Source of the DNA: Cloacibacillus evryensis DSM 19522
GTDB lineage: Bacteria; Synergistota; Synergistia; Synergistales; Synergistaceae
Direction of reading: 5' to 3'
Assembly (NCBI RefSeq): GCF_000585335.1
Contig: NZ_KK073872.1
Location: forward strand, 502,001 to 566,000
Length of the DNA: 64,000 nucleotides
The notes beneath the pieces are model-generated. The model did no database searches. It saw only the letters and a program-made list of their open reading frames with translations, and was not told the DNA's origin. The position numbers and the translations under genes are program-made. The first letter of the stretch is position 1; each line of letters starts with the position of its first letter. Shown here in pieces: positions 1-8,731 of the stretch.

Positions 1-84
1 TCATAGCGAGGAACGCGCAGGAGGGCTTCTAAGCTCCGGCGTTTGCGATCCGCTGAAGAAAAAAACTACTGAACAAGAAGCCGT

Positions 85-116
85 CGGTCCCGTGAATGTT
101 GTAATTCACGGGACCG
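85..116. terminator. 13-bp inverted repeat, probable terminator
   Basis: Arms 85-97 and 104-116 are perfectly complementary around a 6-nt loop. The right arm is followed by only a short T-containing stretch. It probably ends transcription of a gene lying mostly left of the window; one frame is open from position 3 to a stop at 30-32, too short to identify. The rest of 1-193 holds the TATAAT -10 box of the next gene at 143-148. Confidence 0.5.
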
Positions 117-193
117 ATGTTTATGAGGGGCGGCAAATGGGGTATAATTAATCAGACAAAAACTTGTCCGGCCCCGGGGAGAGTGCGCGCTGC

Positions 194-916
194 TTGAATA
201 TTTACGCTGACGATAAAAATAACAAGCCTTTGGCTGAAAAGACGGTCGAAGGGCTGATAGGGATCATCAAGGGCAACGGCCTGAAACCTGGCGACCGCCT
301 GCCCAATGAATTCGACCTCGCGAAGATGCTCAACGTGGGGCGCAGCACGCTGCGCGAAGCGGTGAAGAGCCTCGTTTCACGGAATATCCTCGTGACGCAG
401 CGCGGCGCGGGGACCTTTGTCTCTTCTCTCAACGGAATCCCCACAGACCCGCTGGGACTCACCTTTATCGAGCGCAGCGACGACGAGATCGCGCTTGCAT
501 TCAACGAGGTGCGCCAGGTGTTGGAGCCTGAGATCGCGGGGCTTGCCGCGCTCAATGCCACCAATAAGCAGAAAGAAGAGATCATGCGCCAGTGCGAGCT
601 GGTCGAGGGACTGATCAAGCGCCGGGCTCCCTATTATTCCGAAGACATGGAATTTCACCGCCTGCTCGCCCAGGCGAGCGGAAATGTCGTTATGATGCAG
701 CTTGTGCCGATACTTCACCACGCGATAGGCAAGAATATTGACCGCACGAACAATGAGCTTGCGGGAGAAACCGTGATATGGCATAAAAATATCGCCGTCG
801 CCGTGCAGAGGAGCGACGCCGTCGGCGCGCGCAACGCGATGTTCATCCATATAGAACTGAACCGCAGGATGATCTACGAGAAGATCGTCGCCGGCAAGAA
901 CGCCGCGGCGCGCTGA
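194..916 (+). CDS. GntR-family transcriptional regulator, FadR/FCD subfamily
   Basis: A winged-helix DNA-binding domain (about 70 residues, with KPGDRLPNEFDLAKML and GRSTLREAVKSL typical of GntR proteins) precedes an all-helical FCD effector domain containing the DMEFHRLLA motif that usually supplies metal or carboxylate ligands. FCD regulators normally sense small sugar acids or organic acids, which fits the uronate/TRAP operon that follows on the other strand. The TTG at 194 is chosen because GGGGAG at 176-181 sits at suitable spacing; an earlier in-frame TTG at 164 has no visible ribosome binding site. TATAAT at 143-148 is a likely -10 box. That it controls the divergent sugar-acid operons is inference. 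Confidence 0.88.
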   Translation: MNIYADDKNNKPLAEKTVEGLIGIIKGNGLKPGDRLPNEFDLAKMLNVGRSTLREAVKSLVSRNILVTQRGAGTFVSSLNGIPTDPLGLTFIERSDDEIALAFNEVRQVLEPEIAGLAALNATNKQKEEIMRQCELVEGLIKRRAPYYSEDMEFHRLLAQASGNVVMMQLVPILHHAIGKNIDRTNNELAGETVIWHKNIAVAVQRSDAVGARNAMFIHIELNRRMIYEKIVAGKNAAAR

Positions 917-1008
917 AGAGCGAACTCTTTAAGAGAGCGAAAACGGACGGAACGAGGCCATATAAAAAGCCTCGTTCCGTCCGTCGTTTGTCTCTCAAGT
1001 AGTCAGAC

Positions 1009-2499
1009 TTATTCCGGCCAGCCGTCCATGCCGCCGTAAAGCAGTTCCAGGTGACGCCCGACATGTTTTTCAATGTCTTCCGTGTAAAATTCCCGCTCTT
1101 TGCGCCACAGAGTGTAAAGCCTCTCGCGGAAGCACGTCGAGCCGTCAGCGTTTTTCGCCGTAAGGATGGGGCCGTATGTGATGTGTATGAGCTGCCGCGC
1201 GTCGTTCTGCGTAAAGAGCTCCGGCAGTTCGTCGTCCGTAAGTCCGTCTATGTCGGGGACCTTGGAGAGATCCGTCGTGACGTGGTAATATTTCTTCGCC
1301 CCTTCAAACACTTCAAGCGCGAACTTGTGTATCTCGCGGTAAAGCGCCGGATCCTTTATCGCGGCGGCCTTCATCGCCTCTAGCCAGTTTGTCCCGCAGA
1401 TCTTGACGTGGAAATTGCCGCGCGTCTCGCGGCCGTACATAGTGAACACGGAGAATTTATCCGAGCCGGAATGGAGGCTCAGCTTATATCCGAAGTGCCG
1501 CGCTATCACTGCGTGAACATGCATCTGCTTTTGCAGCTCGTCAAGGTTTCCGATATAATCGACGCCCTTTTGGAACTCGCCGACGAAGCGCGGGGCCAGC
1601 GTCGCGAAGCGCACGCCGCGGCGGCACAGCTCGTTCGCAACGAAGAAGTGCTCCAGCGGCGACGTCGGAGTCGTCGTTTCGTCTATCGATATTTCAAAAT
1701 CTGCGTCGTATTTTCCGGGAGCGAAGAGCTCGAAATAAATCTTTGCCGCATAGTCTATCACGTCTCCGTATACGAGGCTCATGCGCTTGAGCGACGGCGC
1801 GTCGAAAGTAAGTGTCACGCCCTCTCCGATGTCAAAGTTCCTGCCGAGGTATTTTTCTTCGATCTCCGCATTGGGCGCGTAACGCGCGTCGACCTCGGCC
1901 TCCGTCATGGATTCCGCATCGTTGTGCATCTGGTTGCAGCAGTCGAGCGTTATCATCGAATAGCCGAGAGAAAGCGCGCCGCGGATCTCGTCCGCCGTTT
2001 TCAAGTGATCGCCGTCCGCTCCGTAGCCGTCCCTGTAGCCCTCGCGGAAGACGGCGAAAGAGGCGCAGTCAAGTATGTCCTTATAGCTCCTGTCCGTGAG
2101 CGTAAGCTCGCGCATCGACTGCTGCGCGAATACGGGGCGCGCGTCGTAACGCCGGATCGCGCGGATGTGTCCGGGCGTGGCGATGCCGAGCCTGTCGCCC
2201 GCGCCGAAGGTCCTTTTCGCGCCCAGCACCCTGACGGGAGCGGTGAACGGAAAGAGCTTTCTCAGCACGCAGCCGTTTTCCCACGTAAGCGGGGCGGCCG
2301 TATATTCGCGCCCCGCGGCGGAACCGCGCTCGCCGACGAAGCCCACCGAGGGACCGACGGTCACGATGACGTCGTTTTCTCCGTCGGCGGCCATCATCAC
2401 CGCCGTATCGCCGATTTTATTGACTGACAGGGGATATATCCCGAAATCCTCCGCCCTTCCGGCGCAGCCCCCTTTTATATAATCGAGATAGCTTTTCAT
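1009..2499 (-). CDS. uxaE: Tagaturonate epimerase family protein (UxaE)
   Basis: This 496-residue protein matches the UxaE type, which interconverts D-tagaturonate and D-fructuronate, letting galacturonate-derived carbon enter the glucuronate branch without separate dehydrogenases. Length fits the family, and the HVHAVIARHFGYKLSLHSGSDKFS region looks like the metal-binding sugar-acid isomerase core when read in pieces. The frame stays open upstream of Met at 2499, but that Met (MKSYLDYIKGG) lies five bases after the stop of the upstream isomerase, so the shorter start is preferred. It is the last gene of dctP-dctQ-dctM-isomerase-uxaE. No fructuronate reductase or mannonate dehydratase is visible nearby, so the pathway is completed elsewhere or by unusual enzymes. 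Confidence 0.82.
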   Translation of the reverse strand: MKSYLDYIKGGCAGRAEDFGIYPLSVNKIGDTAVMMAADGENDVIVTVGPSVGFVGERGSAAGREYTAAPLTWENGCVLRKLFPFTAPVRVLGAKRTFGAGDRLGIATPGHIRAIRRYDARPVFAQQSMRELTLTDRSYKDILDCASFAVFREGYRDGYGADGDHLKTADEIRGALSLGYSMITLDCCNQMHNDAESMTEAEVDARYAPNAEIEEKYLGRNFDIGEGVTLTFDAPSLKRMSLVYGDVIDYAAKIYFELFAPGKYDADFEISIDETTTPTSPLEHFFVANELCRRGVRFATLAPRFVGEFQKGVDYIGNLDELQKQMHVHAVIARHFGYKLSLHSGSDKFSVFTMYGRETRGNFHVKICGTNWLEAMKAAAIKDPALYREIHKFALEVFEGAKKYYHVTTDLSKVPDIDGLTDDELPELFTQNDARQLIHITYGPILTAKNADGSTCFRERLYTLWRKEREFYTEDIEKHVGRHLELLYGGMDGWPE

Positions 2500-2504
2500 C
2501 CGCG

Positions 2505-3308
2505 CTATTTGGTCCCCTCGTATTGCGGGTCGAGCTTCGCCAGGTCGTAGCGGCGCTGTTCCGGCGAGAACGAGGCGAGTATCCACAGGTAGGCGTTCAC
2601 GGTCCCGGGGCTCGATACGGTCGGGTGATAGCCGCACGGCGCTTCGACCATGGTGCCCGACTGCACCGGATGCGCGACGCAGTCCATCGTCCCGCCGCTT
2701 GTGAGATAGCTCACGTGGAAACCGAACTTCGGCGCGGGCATGTCGAAATAGCAGTAGACCTCTTCAAGATCCTTTTCATGCTGATGCGGCGGCCAGCTCG
2801 TCCACGCGCCGTTGGCGCTCCACGTCAGCCCGCAGATCAGGCGCGAGGCCGGAGTGGCGGGGTCGAGCGTAAACATTACCTCCCGGCGCCCCATGCCCTC
2901 GCCGTGAATCTGGTGAATGTCGCCTATCGGAAGGTCCGGATCGAAGGCGCGGAAGCATGCCGCTCCTATCCCGTCGTACGGCGCGGCGCCTATATAAAAA
3001 ACGCAATCTTCGTCTGCCGTGATGTTGACGGCAGTATTTGCCGGTATGTAGAATGAGTCGAACTTTTTCATCGTCTTCAGCTCGAGCTCTTCGCAGCAGC
3101 CAAGACTTGCCGAGCCGCTGATAAGCACCGGATGCATTTCAAGCTCTCCTGACTCCAGGCGGAAACTCTCGCCTTTCCGAAGATTCAGCCTGTATACGCG
3201 CGCCGCGCGGCATTCATTTTTTCCCGGGACTATCACCGCGTGGAAGCCCGGTGTCTCAGGCGACTGCGCGCGCCATTTTTCCATTCTCTTCTGATTGTCC
3301 GACCACAT
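2505..3308 (-). CDS. KduI/IolB-family sugar-acid isomerase
   Basis: The 267-residue protein has the double-cupin pattern of 5-deoxyglucuronate isomerase (IolB) and 5-keto-4-deoxyuronate isomerase (KduI). The signature SWPPHQHEKDLEEVYCYF carries probable metal ligands His175, His177 and Glu182/183, with His228 in GYHPTVSSPG completing the site. AAAGGAGG lies just before the ATG at 3308. The neighbours concern uronates, not inositol, so it may isomerise a hexuronate or ketouronate; KduI enzymes are known to act on galacturonate and glucuronate as a side activity. The exact substrate cannot be told from sequence. Confidence 0.75.
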   Translation of the reverse strand: MWSDNQKRMEKWRAQSPETPGFHAVIVPGKNECRAARVYRLNLRKGESFRLESGELEMHPVLISGSASLGCCEELELKTMKKFDSFYIPANTAVNITADEDCVFYIGAAPYDGIGAACFRAFDPDLPIGDIHQIHGEGMGRREVMFTLDPATPASRLICGLTWSANGAWTSWPPHQHEKDLEEVYCYFDMPAPKFGFHVSYLTSGGTMDCVAHPVQSGTMVEAPCGYHPTVSSPGTVNAYLWILASFSPEQRRYDLAKLDPQYEGTK

Positions 3309-3351
3309 GAAAAAGCCTCCTTTTTATTGACTTCAACTAATATCTGTCCGC

Positions 3352-4626
3352 CTAGAGCATGAAGGTGCTGATCTTAGCCACTAACACGACAAGGAAGAAG
3401 ACTCCGGTATATCCAACGAAGAACGGGATCTCGCCCTTGACGATATCGCCCATTTTGAGGTGTGTGACGCTGGCTGCTGAGAATATGTTGACGGCGACGG
3501 GCGGCGTCATCGTGCCGATGACGTTGGAGATGCTCACTATCATCCCGAAGTGGATGATGTTTACGCCGAGGCTGTTGGCTATCGGCCAGAGCACCGGCAC
3601 GAGAAGCACAGCCGTGGCCACGCCCTCAAGAAACGTTCCGAAAATAAGGAGGATAATCGCAACGATCAGGCAATAAAGCGTGGGGCTCAGGTGCATTGCG
3701 GTTATCGACGAGATCATGAGCTGGGCGAGCCCGGAAAATGTGAAAAGCCAGGCAAAGGCCGTTGAGGTCGCGATGATGAAGAGCACCATTGTCGCGCTCT
3801 TGCCTGATGAGAGGAATATCGGCCAGAGGTCTTTGAACGAAAGCTCTCTGTAGATGAACATCCCCACCACGAGGGCCCAAATTACTGCCACGGCTGCCGC
3901 CTCAGTCGCCGTAAAGAGGCCGGAATAGATACCGCCGAGGATTATGATGGGAAGCATCAGCGCCGGTATAGCGCCGAAAAACGTCTTTACGAGTTTTGCG
4001 AGGCTGAACTTTTCCATGTTCTTAGGCCAATTCTCTTTGCGCGCGTAAATGAAAACGAGCACTAGCAGCGCGGCTACGATCATCAGCCCTATATACATGC
4101 CTGCTTTGAACATCTGCGAGATAGAGGCCCCGGTGATCGTTCCATACACTATCATAATGATGCTGGGCGGGATGATTGGACCGAGCCCTCCAGATACTAC
4201 AAGAAGTCCCGCCGTACGCGTTTTAGGGTAGCCGAGCTTGACCATATCAGGATAGAGCATCGCGCCAATCGCGACCACTGTCGCCGGCGCGGAGCCGGAA
4301 AGCGCCGCGAAGAAGGCGCACGCTATAACAAGCGCCGCGGCCATTCCTCCCCGCACGTTGCCTACGATCTGATTGGAAAAATCTACGAGGCGGCGCGATA
4401 TGCCGCCCTTCGTCATCAGATTGCCCGCTAAGACGAAGAAGGGGATCGCCATTATCGATACGGAGTCCATCGCCGCGAACATGCGCTGCGTGACGATGCC
4501 TAGCGAGAGCTCCGGGTAGATGACCTTCAATGTGAGAAGCGTGGCGACGCCGAGCGCCATGGCGATAGGTACGCCGAGCACTAAAAAGAGAGCGAACGAG
4601 CCGAAGAGAAGTATTCCTGTGATCAT
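3352..4626 (-). CDS. dctM: TRAP transporter large permease subunit (DctM-like)
   Basis: A 424-residue integral membrane protein with about 12 hydrophobic segments. The N-terminus, the GIPFFVLAG-type segment and the GPIIPPSIIMIVYG re-entrant motif are characteristic of DctM permeases. It forms the sodium-coupled transport channel with the small subunit encoded directly upstream; its ATG follows the dctQ stop by one base, indicating translational coupling. Together with the DctP binding protein it imports a carboxylate substrate. The operon suggests a hexuronate or related sugar acid. Confidence 0.93.
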   Translation of the reverse strand: MITGILLFGSFALFLVLGVPIAMALGVATLLTLKVIYPELSLGIVTQRMFAAMDSVSIMAIPFFVLAGNLMTKGGISRRLVDFSNQIVGNVRGGMAAALVIACAFFAALSGSAPATVVAIGAMLYPDMVKLGYPKTRTAGLLVVSGGLGPIIPPSIIMIVYGTITGASISQMFKAGMYIGLMIVAALLVLVFIYARKENWPKNMEKFSLAKLVKTFFGAIPALMLPIIILGGIYSGLFTATEAAAVAVIWALVVGMFIYRELSFKDLWPIFLSSGKSATMVLFIIATSTAFAWLFTFSGLAQLMISSITAMHLSPTLYCLIVAIILLIFGTFLEGVATAVLLVPVLWPIANSLGVNIIHFGMIVSISNVIGTMTPPVAVNIFSAASVTHLKMGDIVKGEIPFFVGYTGVFFLVVLVAKISTFML

Positions 4627-4627
4627 C

Positions 4628-5146
4628 TTAAGCGGCCTCCTCAGAGTTTGGACCTTTGTTAAAAAACTCTTTTAGCATTACTGCGAAAACCGCCGACTGT
4701 ATGACGGTTATGATTGCAAAGCTGAGCGTTATTGCGAAATATGGGATCACCATCGGGATGCCAAGCGCCGGTGACGCCTGCTGCGAGATCAGCTGCATAC
4801 GCAGCATGTCTATGGAGGTGTAGAAGATAATGGCGGAAAATGTGATTACTATCGCCTTTGCGACGAGCTGGACGAATATTTTCGGTTTGCCGGTCAGTTT
4901 ATCGGTCAATGCGGTCACCGATATCTGCGTGCCGTCGCGAAGCCCTGCCTCCGCCGCTAGGAAGGCCATGTAGATCATGCAGAAGGTCGCGAGTTCCTCG
5001 AACCACGACATGCTTAGCTTGAATATATTTCTGTTGACGACCTGCAGGAAGAAAGAAACGACCATCACGCCAAACGCGATGACGAGGATGCCGTCTTCTA
5101 TCGTCTGAAGCGAATTGAGTATCTTGTTTAGTTTTTTGCTGGGCAT
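4628..5146 (-). CDS. dctQ: TRAP transporter small permease subunit (DctQ-like)
   Basis: A 172-residue protein with four predicted membrane helices and the usual DctQ landmarks: a hydrophobic first helix, the WFEELATFCMIYMAFL segment and the aspartate-containing RDGTQISV loop. It pairs with DctM to form the membrane complex of a TRAP transporter. GGGGGAG precedes the ATG. The gene lies between dctP and dctM in the usual operon order. Confidence 0.9.
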   Translation of the reverse strand: MPSKKLNKILNSLQTIEDGILVIAFGVMVVSFFLQVVNRNIFKLSMSWFEELATFCMIYMAFLAAEAGLRDGTQISVTALTDKLTGKPKIFVQLVAKAIVITFSAIIFYTSIDMLRMQLISQQASPALGIPMVIPYFAITLSFAIITVIQSAVFAVMLKEFFNKGPNSEEAA

Positions 5147-5240
5147 TTTATCGCTCCCCCGTTTTCAAAGCTGCCTGGTTTTGAATGAAAAGGCGCCGTC
5201 CGCAGCGCCTCTTCATTCTCTATTAATCTGTGGGAAAAGT

Positions 5241-6230
5241 TTACTTGTTCTCTTTTATAGCCTTCTCGACGAGAGCTACGTACTTCGGATCCATTTTTTT
5301 CAAAGCTTCTGCCTTTTTAGGAGCGTAGAGCTTCTGGAGCTGGGCGCGGTCGATGTCATAGATATTTACGCCAAGTTCTTTGAGCTTCTTTGTCGCGTCG
5401 TTGTTGGCTTCGATAAGGTATTTGCGCTGTATCTTGCAGCCCTTGGCCACAGCCTTAGCGAATGGTTCGCGCAGATCCGCCGGGATCTTGTTCCACGCGG
5501 CCATTGAAACGCCGACGGGGATATATACGAATGCGTGGTGCGATCTTGTTACGTGGCGCGTAACCTCGTAATAACCGGAGGCGATGCAGTTGCTTATCGC
5601 GTTTTCCGCCGCGTCTATCGTACCCTGCTGCAGCGCCGGGAGAACGTCGTTATAGGCCATCGGTGTAGCGATGGCGCCGAATGAATTGAAGGCCGCCATG
5701 TGGTACTCGTTCTGCATTGTGCGGATCTTAAGTCCCTTAAAATCCTTGACCTCTTTGACAGGGCGTGTTGCGAATACGTCGCGGAAACCGGACTCCATCC
5801 AGCCGAGGAGCTTGATGTTGAGCTTCTTTTCACACTCGGCGGCTATCAGCTTGCCCATTTCGCCGTCGACGCAGGCGTTGGCCTGCCTGTCGTTGTCCCA
5901 AAGGAAAGCGATATCGAGTATCTTCATCTGAGGAATGAAGTTCGCAAGCACGGAGCTTGCTGCGGACCACATATCAAGAGTGCCCATCATCGCTGCTTCG
6001 ACCATCTCTCGCTCATTGCCGAGCTGTCCGCTCGGGAAGACCGCTATCTCCACGCGCCCGTTCGTCGCCTTGCGTACTTCGTCCGCGATCGCCTTCGCGC
6101 CCTTGTAATAGTTGCTTGAATCAGGGTCGTTGATCCCAAGCTTCAGCTTGATCGGCTCTGCCGCCGATGCCGCGCCGGCAAAGCAAAATACGAGTGATGC
6201 AACCATAAGAACCGCCAGTAACTTCTTCAT
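5241..6230 (-). CDS. dctP: TRAP transporter solute-binding protein (DctP-like)
   Basis: The 329-residue product starts with a clear signal peptide (MKKLLAVLMV, cleavage near AASAAEP) and continues as a DctP-family periplasmic binding protein. The FKGLKIRTMQNEYH segment carries the conserved arginine that binds the substrate carboxylate in this family. AGGGGAC precedes the ATG at 6230; the reading frame continues upstream but without a better start. As first gene of the minus-strand operon it delivers substrate to DctQM. The ligand is unknown; a uronate or ketogluconate is suggested by the neighbouring enzymes. Confidence 0.92.
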   Translation of the reverse strand: MKKLLAVLMVASLVFCFAGAASAAEPIKLKLGINDPDSSNYYKGAKAIADEVRKATNGRVEIAVFPSGQLGNEREMVEAAMMGTLDMWSAASSVLANFIPQMKILDIAFLWDNDRQANACVDGEMGKLIAAECEKKLNIKLLGWMESGFRDVFATRPVKEVKDFKGLKIRTMQNEYHMAAFNSFGAIATPMAYNDVLPALQQGTIDAAENAISNCIASGYYEVTRHVTRSHHAFVYIPVGVSMAAWNKIPADLREPFAKAVAKGCKIQRKYLIEANNDATKKLKELGVNIYDIDRAQLQKLYAPKKAEALKKMDPKYVALVEKAIKENK

Positions 6231-6266
6231 TAGTGCCGTCCCCTTTTTATTTAGGATTTTATTTAT

Positions 6267-6285
6267 TCCAGACACCTTGTCTGGA
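6267..6285. promoter_or_regulatory. Perfect palindromic operator candidate
   Basis: TCCAGACA and TGTCTGGA form 8-bp perfect arms around CCT. It lies 36 bp before the dctP start and between the divergent catabolic operons. The size and symmetry suit a dimeric GntR/FCD repressor such as the one encoded at 194-916, but no binding assignment can be made from one copy. Confidence 0.6.
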
Positions 6286-6401
6286 TCAAACCTTAAATCT
6301 GTCATTCTCAGCGGAAATAATCTTATTAATTTTCTTATGATCCGCTTTATCCCTAATATGTGCTGTGGCTATTGTAAAATTAGTCTGATGAATACGATAA
6401 A

Positions 6402-6431
6402 AATATAGCACTATTTTTGTGGTACTGTCAA
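6402..6431 (-). promoter_or_regulatory. Probable sigma-70 promoter for the dctP operon
   Basis: On the minus strand TTGACA (6426-6431) is followed after 18 bp by TATATT (6402-6407). Transcription would start near 6395 and leave a leader of about 165 nt that includes the palindrome at 6267-6285, so a bound regulator could act as a roadblock. Confidence 0.6.
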
Positions 6432-6523
6432 TATAAATTAAAAAGGAAAAGCTGTTTTTTGTGGAATATATTTTATGTGTTTCATTTTTAGGCAGAGAGA
6501 TTGCGTAAAAATAAATAATCTTA

Positions 6524-6552
6524 TTGACGATTCAAATAAAAATAGGTATGAT
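6524..6552 (+). promoter_or_regulatory. Strong sigma-70 promoter for the FGGY kinase operon
   Basis: TTGACG (6524-6529), a 17-bp spacer and TATGAT (6547-6552) stand in an AT-rich intergenic stretch pointing to the kinase gene at 6655. The leader of about 95 nt contains a possible hairpin with GGCTTTG and CAAAGCT arms. Confidence 0.7.
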
Positions 6553-6654
6553 TATTCATAAATTAATATGATTAATTTATTCGGCCATAAGGCGGTCACA
6601 TATTGGCTTTGAGAGCCGGTATATAAAAACCAAAGCTATAGAGGGTGTATCTTA

Positions 6655-8088
6655 ATGCTAATATTGGTCCTGGAAGCAAGTACTACATCCGCAAAGGCAA
6701 TGCTGTACAATTCTGACACGCATGAATCGAAGGTCCTTGTCAAAACGTATGGCAAGATGTATGACGATGTGACGATACACAAGGCGGAGCAGGTCTTTAT
6801 GGAGATGGCCGCGCTTGGCAAAGAGCTTGCCCAATGGCAGGATGTAAGCGTCGTATCGCTGAGCGGCACGTGGCACAGCATTCTCCTCTGCGATAAAAAC
6901 ATGACGCCTAAAACGCCGGTCTATCTTTGGTCGCATACCGGCGCGGCCGACATCTGCCGCGGCATCAGAAAGGACGCCGCGTTCGTGGATTCCTACTATC
7001 ATAAGACGGGCTGCATGGTGAACGCCATTTATCCCGCCTACAAACTTTTAATGCTCAGAGACAGAGGCTACGATCTGGGCGGTTACTATATTATGGGGCA
7101 GGGCAGCTATAATACCTACCGCCTTACTGGCTGCCGTGTGATCACGGAATGCCTCGCTTCGGGGACCGGCCTGCTCAATATTCATGAGAAAAGGTTCGAA
7201 CGCTCCATACTGGGCGAGATCGGCGTCGGGGAAGACCAGCTTTCCGAGCTCGTCTCATACTCCAAAACATTTCCCCTTTCCGACGAGGGGGCGGCGCTTC
7301 TTGGCATCAAAGCCGGCATCCCGGTCATTCCCTGCAACTCCGACGGCGGCCTCAATCAAGTTGGGGTCGGAGCGCTGGAGGAGGGCGTCATGACTTTTTC
7401 CATAGGCACGAGCGGCGCGATGCGGCTTACCACGCCGCAGGCGCTGATACCTGACGTTCCGAGCACGTGGTGCTATCTGTCCCCTAAATCGTGGCTCAGC
7501 GGCGCGGCGACTTCCGGCTGCTGCAACTGCATCGACTGGTTCAGGAACAGCCTCCTTGAGACGCGCGGCTCTTATGCCGAGCTTGACGGCGAGGCGGACG
7601 CGGGAGCCGATACTCCGGTGTTCCTACCGTTCCTTTTCGGCGAAAGGTGCCCGGGGTGGGATGACGAACGCCGCGGGGGCTTCAGCGATATAACGCCGCA
7701 GATGGGGCGCCGCGATCTCTACCGCGGAGTGCAGGAGGGTGTGCTGTACAACCTTTATCAGTGTTATCAGCATCTGGTGAAGCTCAATGGGAAGCCGAAA
7801 AAGATAAAACTATCCGGCGGCATCCTTCACTCTCAGAATTGGACGCAGATGTGCGCCGATATCTTCCAGGAAGAGATGGAGATAGACAAGGAGAAACAGG
7901 GGTCGCTTATCGGCGGCGCGGTACTCGCGATGGAGTTGCTCGGCGTCATCGGCGACGCGAAGGATTACAGGCCCGAGGCCTGCGAGAGGATAAAGCCGGA
8001 TTTTCAGAACGCGCAGCTTTACGCTAAGAAATATCGGCGCTATCTGGACGTATATAATGAAAATTTTTGCAAAGGGGGAAATAAATAA
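6655..8088 (+). CDS. FGGY-family carbohydrate kinase
   Basis: The 477-residue protein has the two-lobed FGGY kinase layout: an N-terminal phosphate-binding segment (LVLEASTTSAKAMLYN), a GTSGAM nucleotide loop after ATFSIG-like residues, and the C-terminal signature with KLSGGILHSQNW. Length fits gluconokinase, xylulokinase and related enzymes. It probably phosphorylates a sugar acid or ketose, using ATP in the cytoplasm. The downstream 6-phosphogluconate dehydrogenase and KDPG aldolase favour gluconate as substrate, but this is context, not proof. First gene of a five-gene plus-strand operon; its TAA overlaps the next ATG by one base. Confidence 0.87.
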   Translation: MLILVLEASTTSAKAMLYNSDTHESKVLVKTYGKMYDDVTIHKAEQVFMEMAALGKELAQWQDVSVVSLSGTWHSILLCDKNMTPKTPVYLWSHTGAADICRGIRKDAAFVDSYYHKTGCMVNAIYPAYKLLMLRDRGYDLGGYYIMGQGSYNTYRLTGCRVITECLASGTGLLNIHEKRFERSILGEIGVGEDQLSELVSYSKTFPLSDEGAALLGIKAGIPVIPCNSDGGLNQVGVGALEEGVMTFSIGTSGAMRLTTPQALIPDVPSTWCYLSPKSWLSGAATSGCCNCIDWFRNSLLETRGSYAELDGEADAGADTPVFLPFLFGERCPGWDDERRGGFSDITPQMGRRDLYRGVQEGVLYNLYQCYQHLVKLNGKPKKIKLSGGILHSQNWTQMCADIFQEEMEIDKEKQGSLIGGAVLAMELLGVIGDAKDYRPEACERIKPDFQNAQLYAKKYRRYLDVYNENFCKGGNK

Positions 8089-8717
8089 TGGATATCTATA
8101 AGCAGATCGAAGCTCTTAAAATCGTGCCTGTGGTGAAGCTTGACGCGGCGGAGGACGCCGTGCCGCTGGCAAAGGCGCTGATCGACGGCGGCCTTCCCAT
8201 CGCGGAGATAACTTTCAGGACGGCGGCGGCCGAGGAATCGATCCGCGCCGTTTCCGTGGCTTTTCCGCAAATGCTGGTGGGAGCCGGTACTGTGGTGAAT
8301 GTGGAACAGGCGGAACGCGCGGTGAAGGCCGGCGCGAAGTTCATCGTTTCGCCGGGGTTTTCGCCCGCAGTTACAAAATTCGCCGTGGAAAAAGGCATCC
8401 CGATCTTCCCAGGAGTCTGCACGCCGACCGAGATAATGGCCGCGTTGGAATTCGGGCTTAAAGTTGTAAAGTTTTTCCCCGCCAAGCAATACGGCGGGCT
8501 CGCGACGATAAAAGCGCTCGCCGCGCCGTTCCCGGGGATCAGATTCATGCCCACCGGCGGCGTCAGCGCCGAAAATCTACTGGAATATCTCTCTTCTGAT
8601 AAGGTTATCGCCTGCGGCGGAAGCTGGATGGTAAAGGAATCGCTCATCGGCGCGCGCAGCTTCGGCGAGGTCGCGAGGCTTACGAGGGAGGCCGTCGCGC
8701 TCGCCGCCAAGGCGTAG
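8088..8717 (+). CDS. eda: 2-keto-3-deoxy-6-phosphogluconate (KDPG/KHG) aldolase
   Basis: The 209-residue length and motifs fit the class I KDPG aldolase: Glu in AEITFRT, GAGTVVNVEQAERAV, and the Schiff-base lysine in VVKFFPAKQYGG. It splits KDPG into pyruvate and glyceraldehyde 3-phosphate, the last step of the Entner-Doudoroff and uronate routes. AAAGGGGG lies before the ATG, which overlaps the kinase stop. No Edd dehydratase or PfkB-type KDG kinase is seen in the window, so the source of KDPG is not shown here. Confidence 0.93.
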   Translation: MDIYKQIEALKIVPVVKLDAAEDAVPLAKALIDGGLPIAEITFRTAAAEESIRAVSVAFPQMLVGAGTVVNVEQAERAVKAGAKFIVSPGFSPAVTKFAVEKGIPIFPGVCTPTEIMAALEFGLKVVKFFPAKQYGGLATIKALAAPFPGIRFMPTGGVSAENLLEYLSSDKVIACGGSWMVKESLIGARSFGEVARLTREAVALAAKA

Positions 8718-8731
8718 AGGAGGTACAGGCA

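Noticed and set aside
3-32. Possible C-terminal end of an upstream gene
   Set aside because: Only nine codons are visible, so neither reality nor identity can be judged.
1408-2427. Forward frame of 339 residues opposite uxaE
   Set aside because: Antisense to a well-conserved enzyme, no ribosome site, no recognisable motifs.
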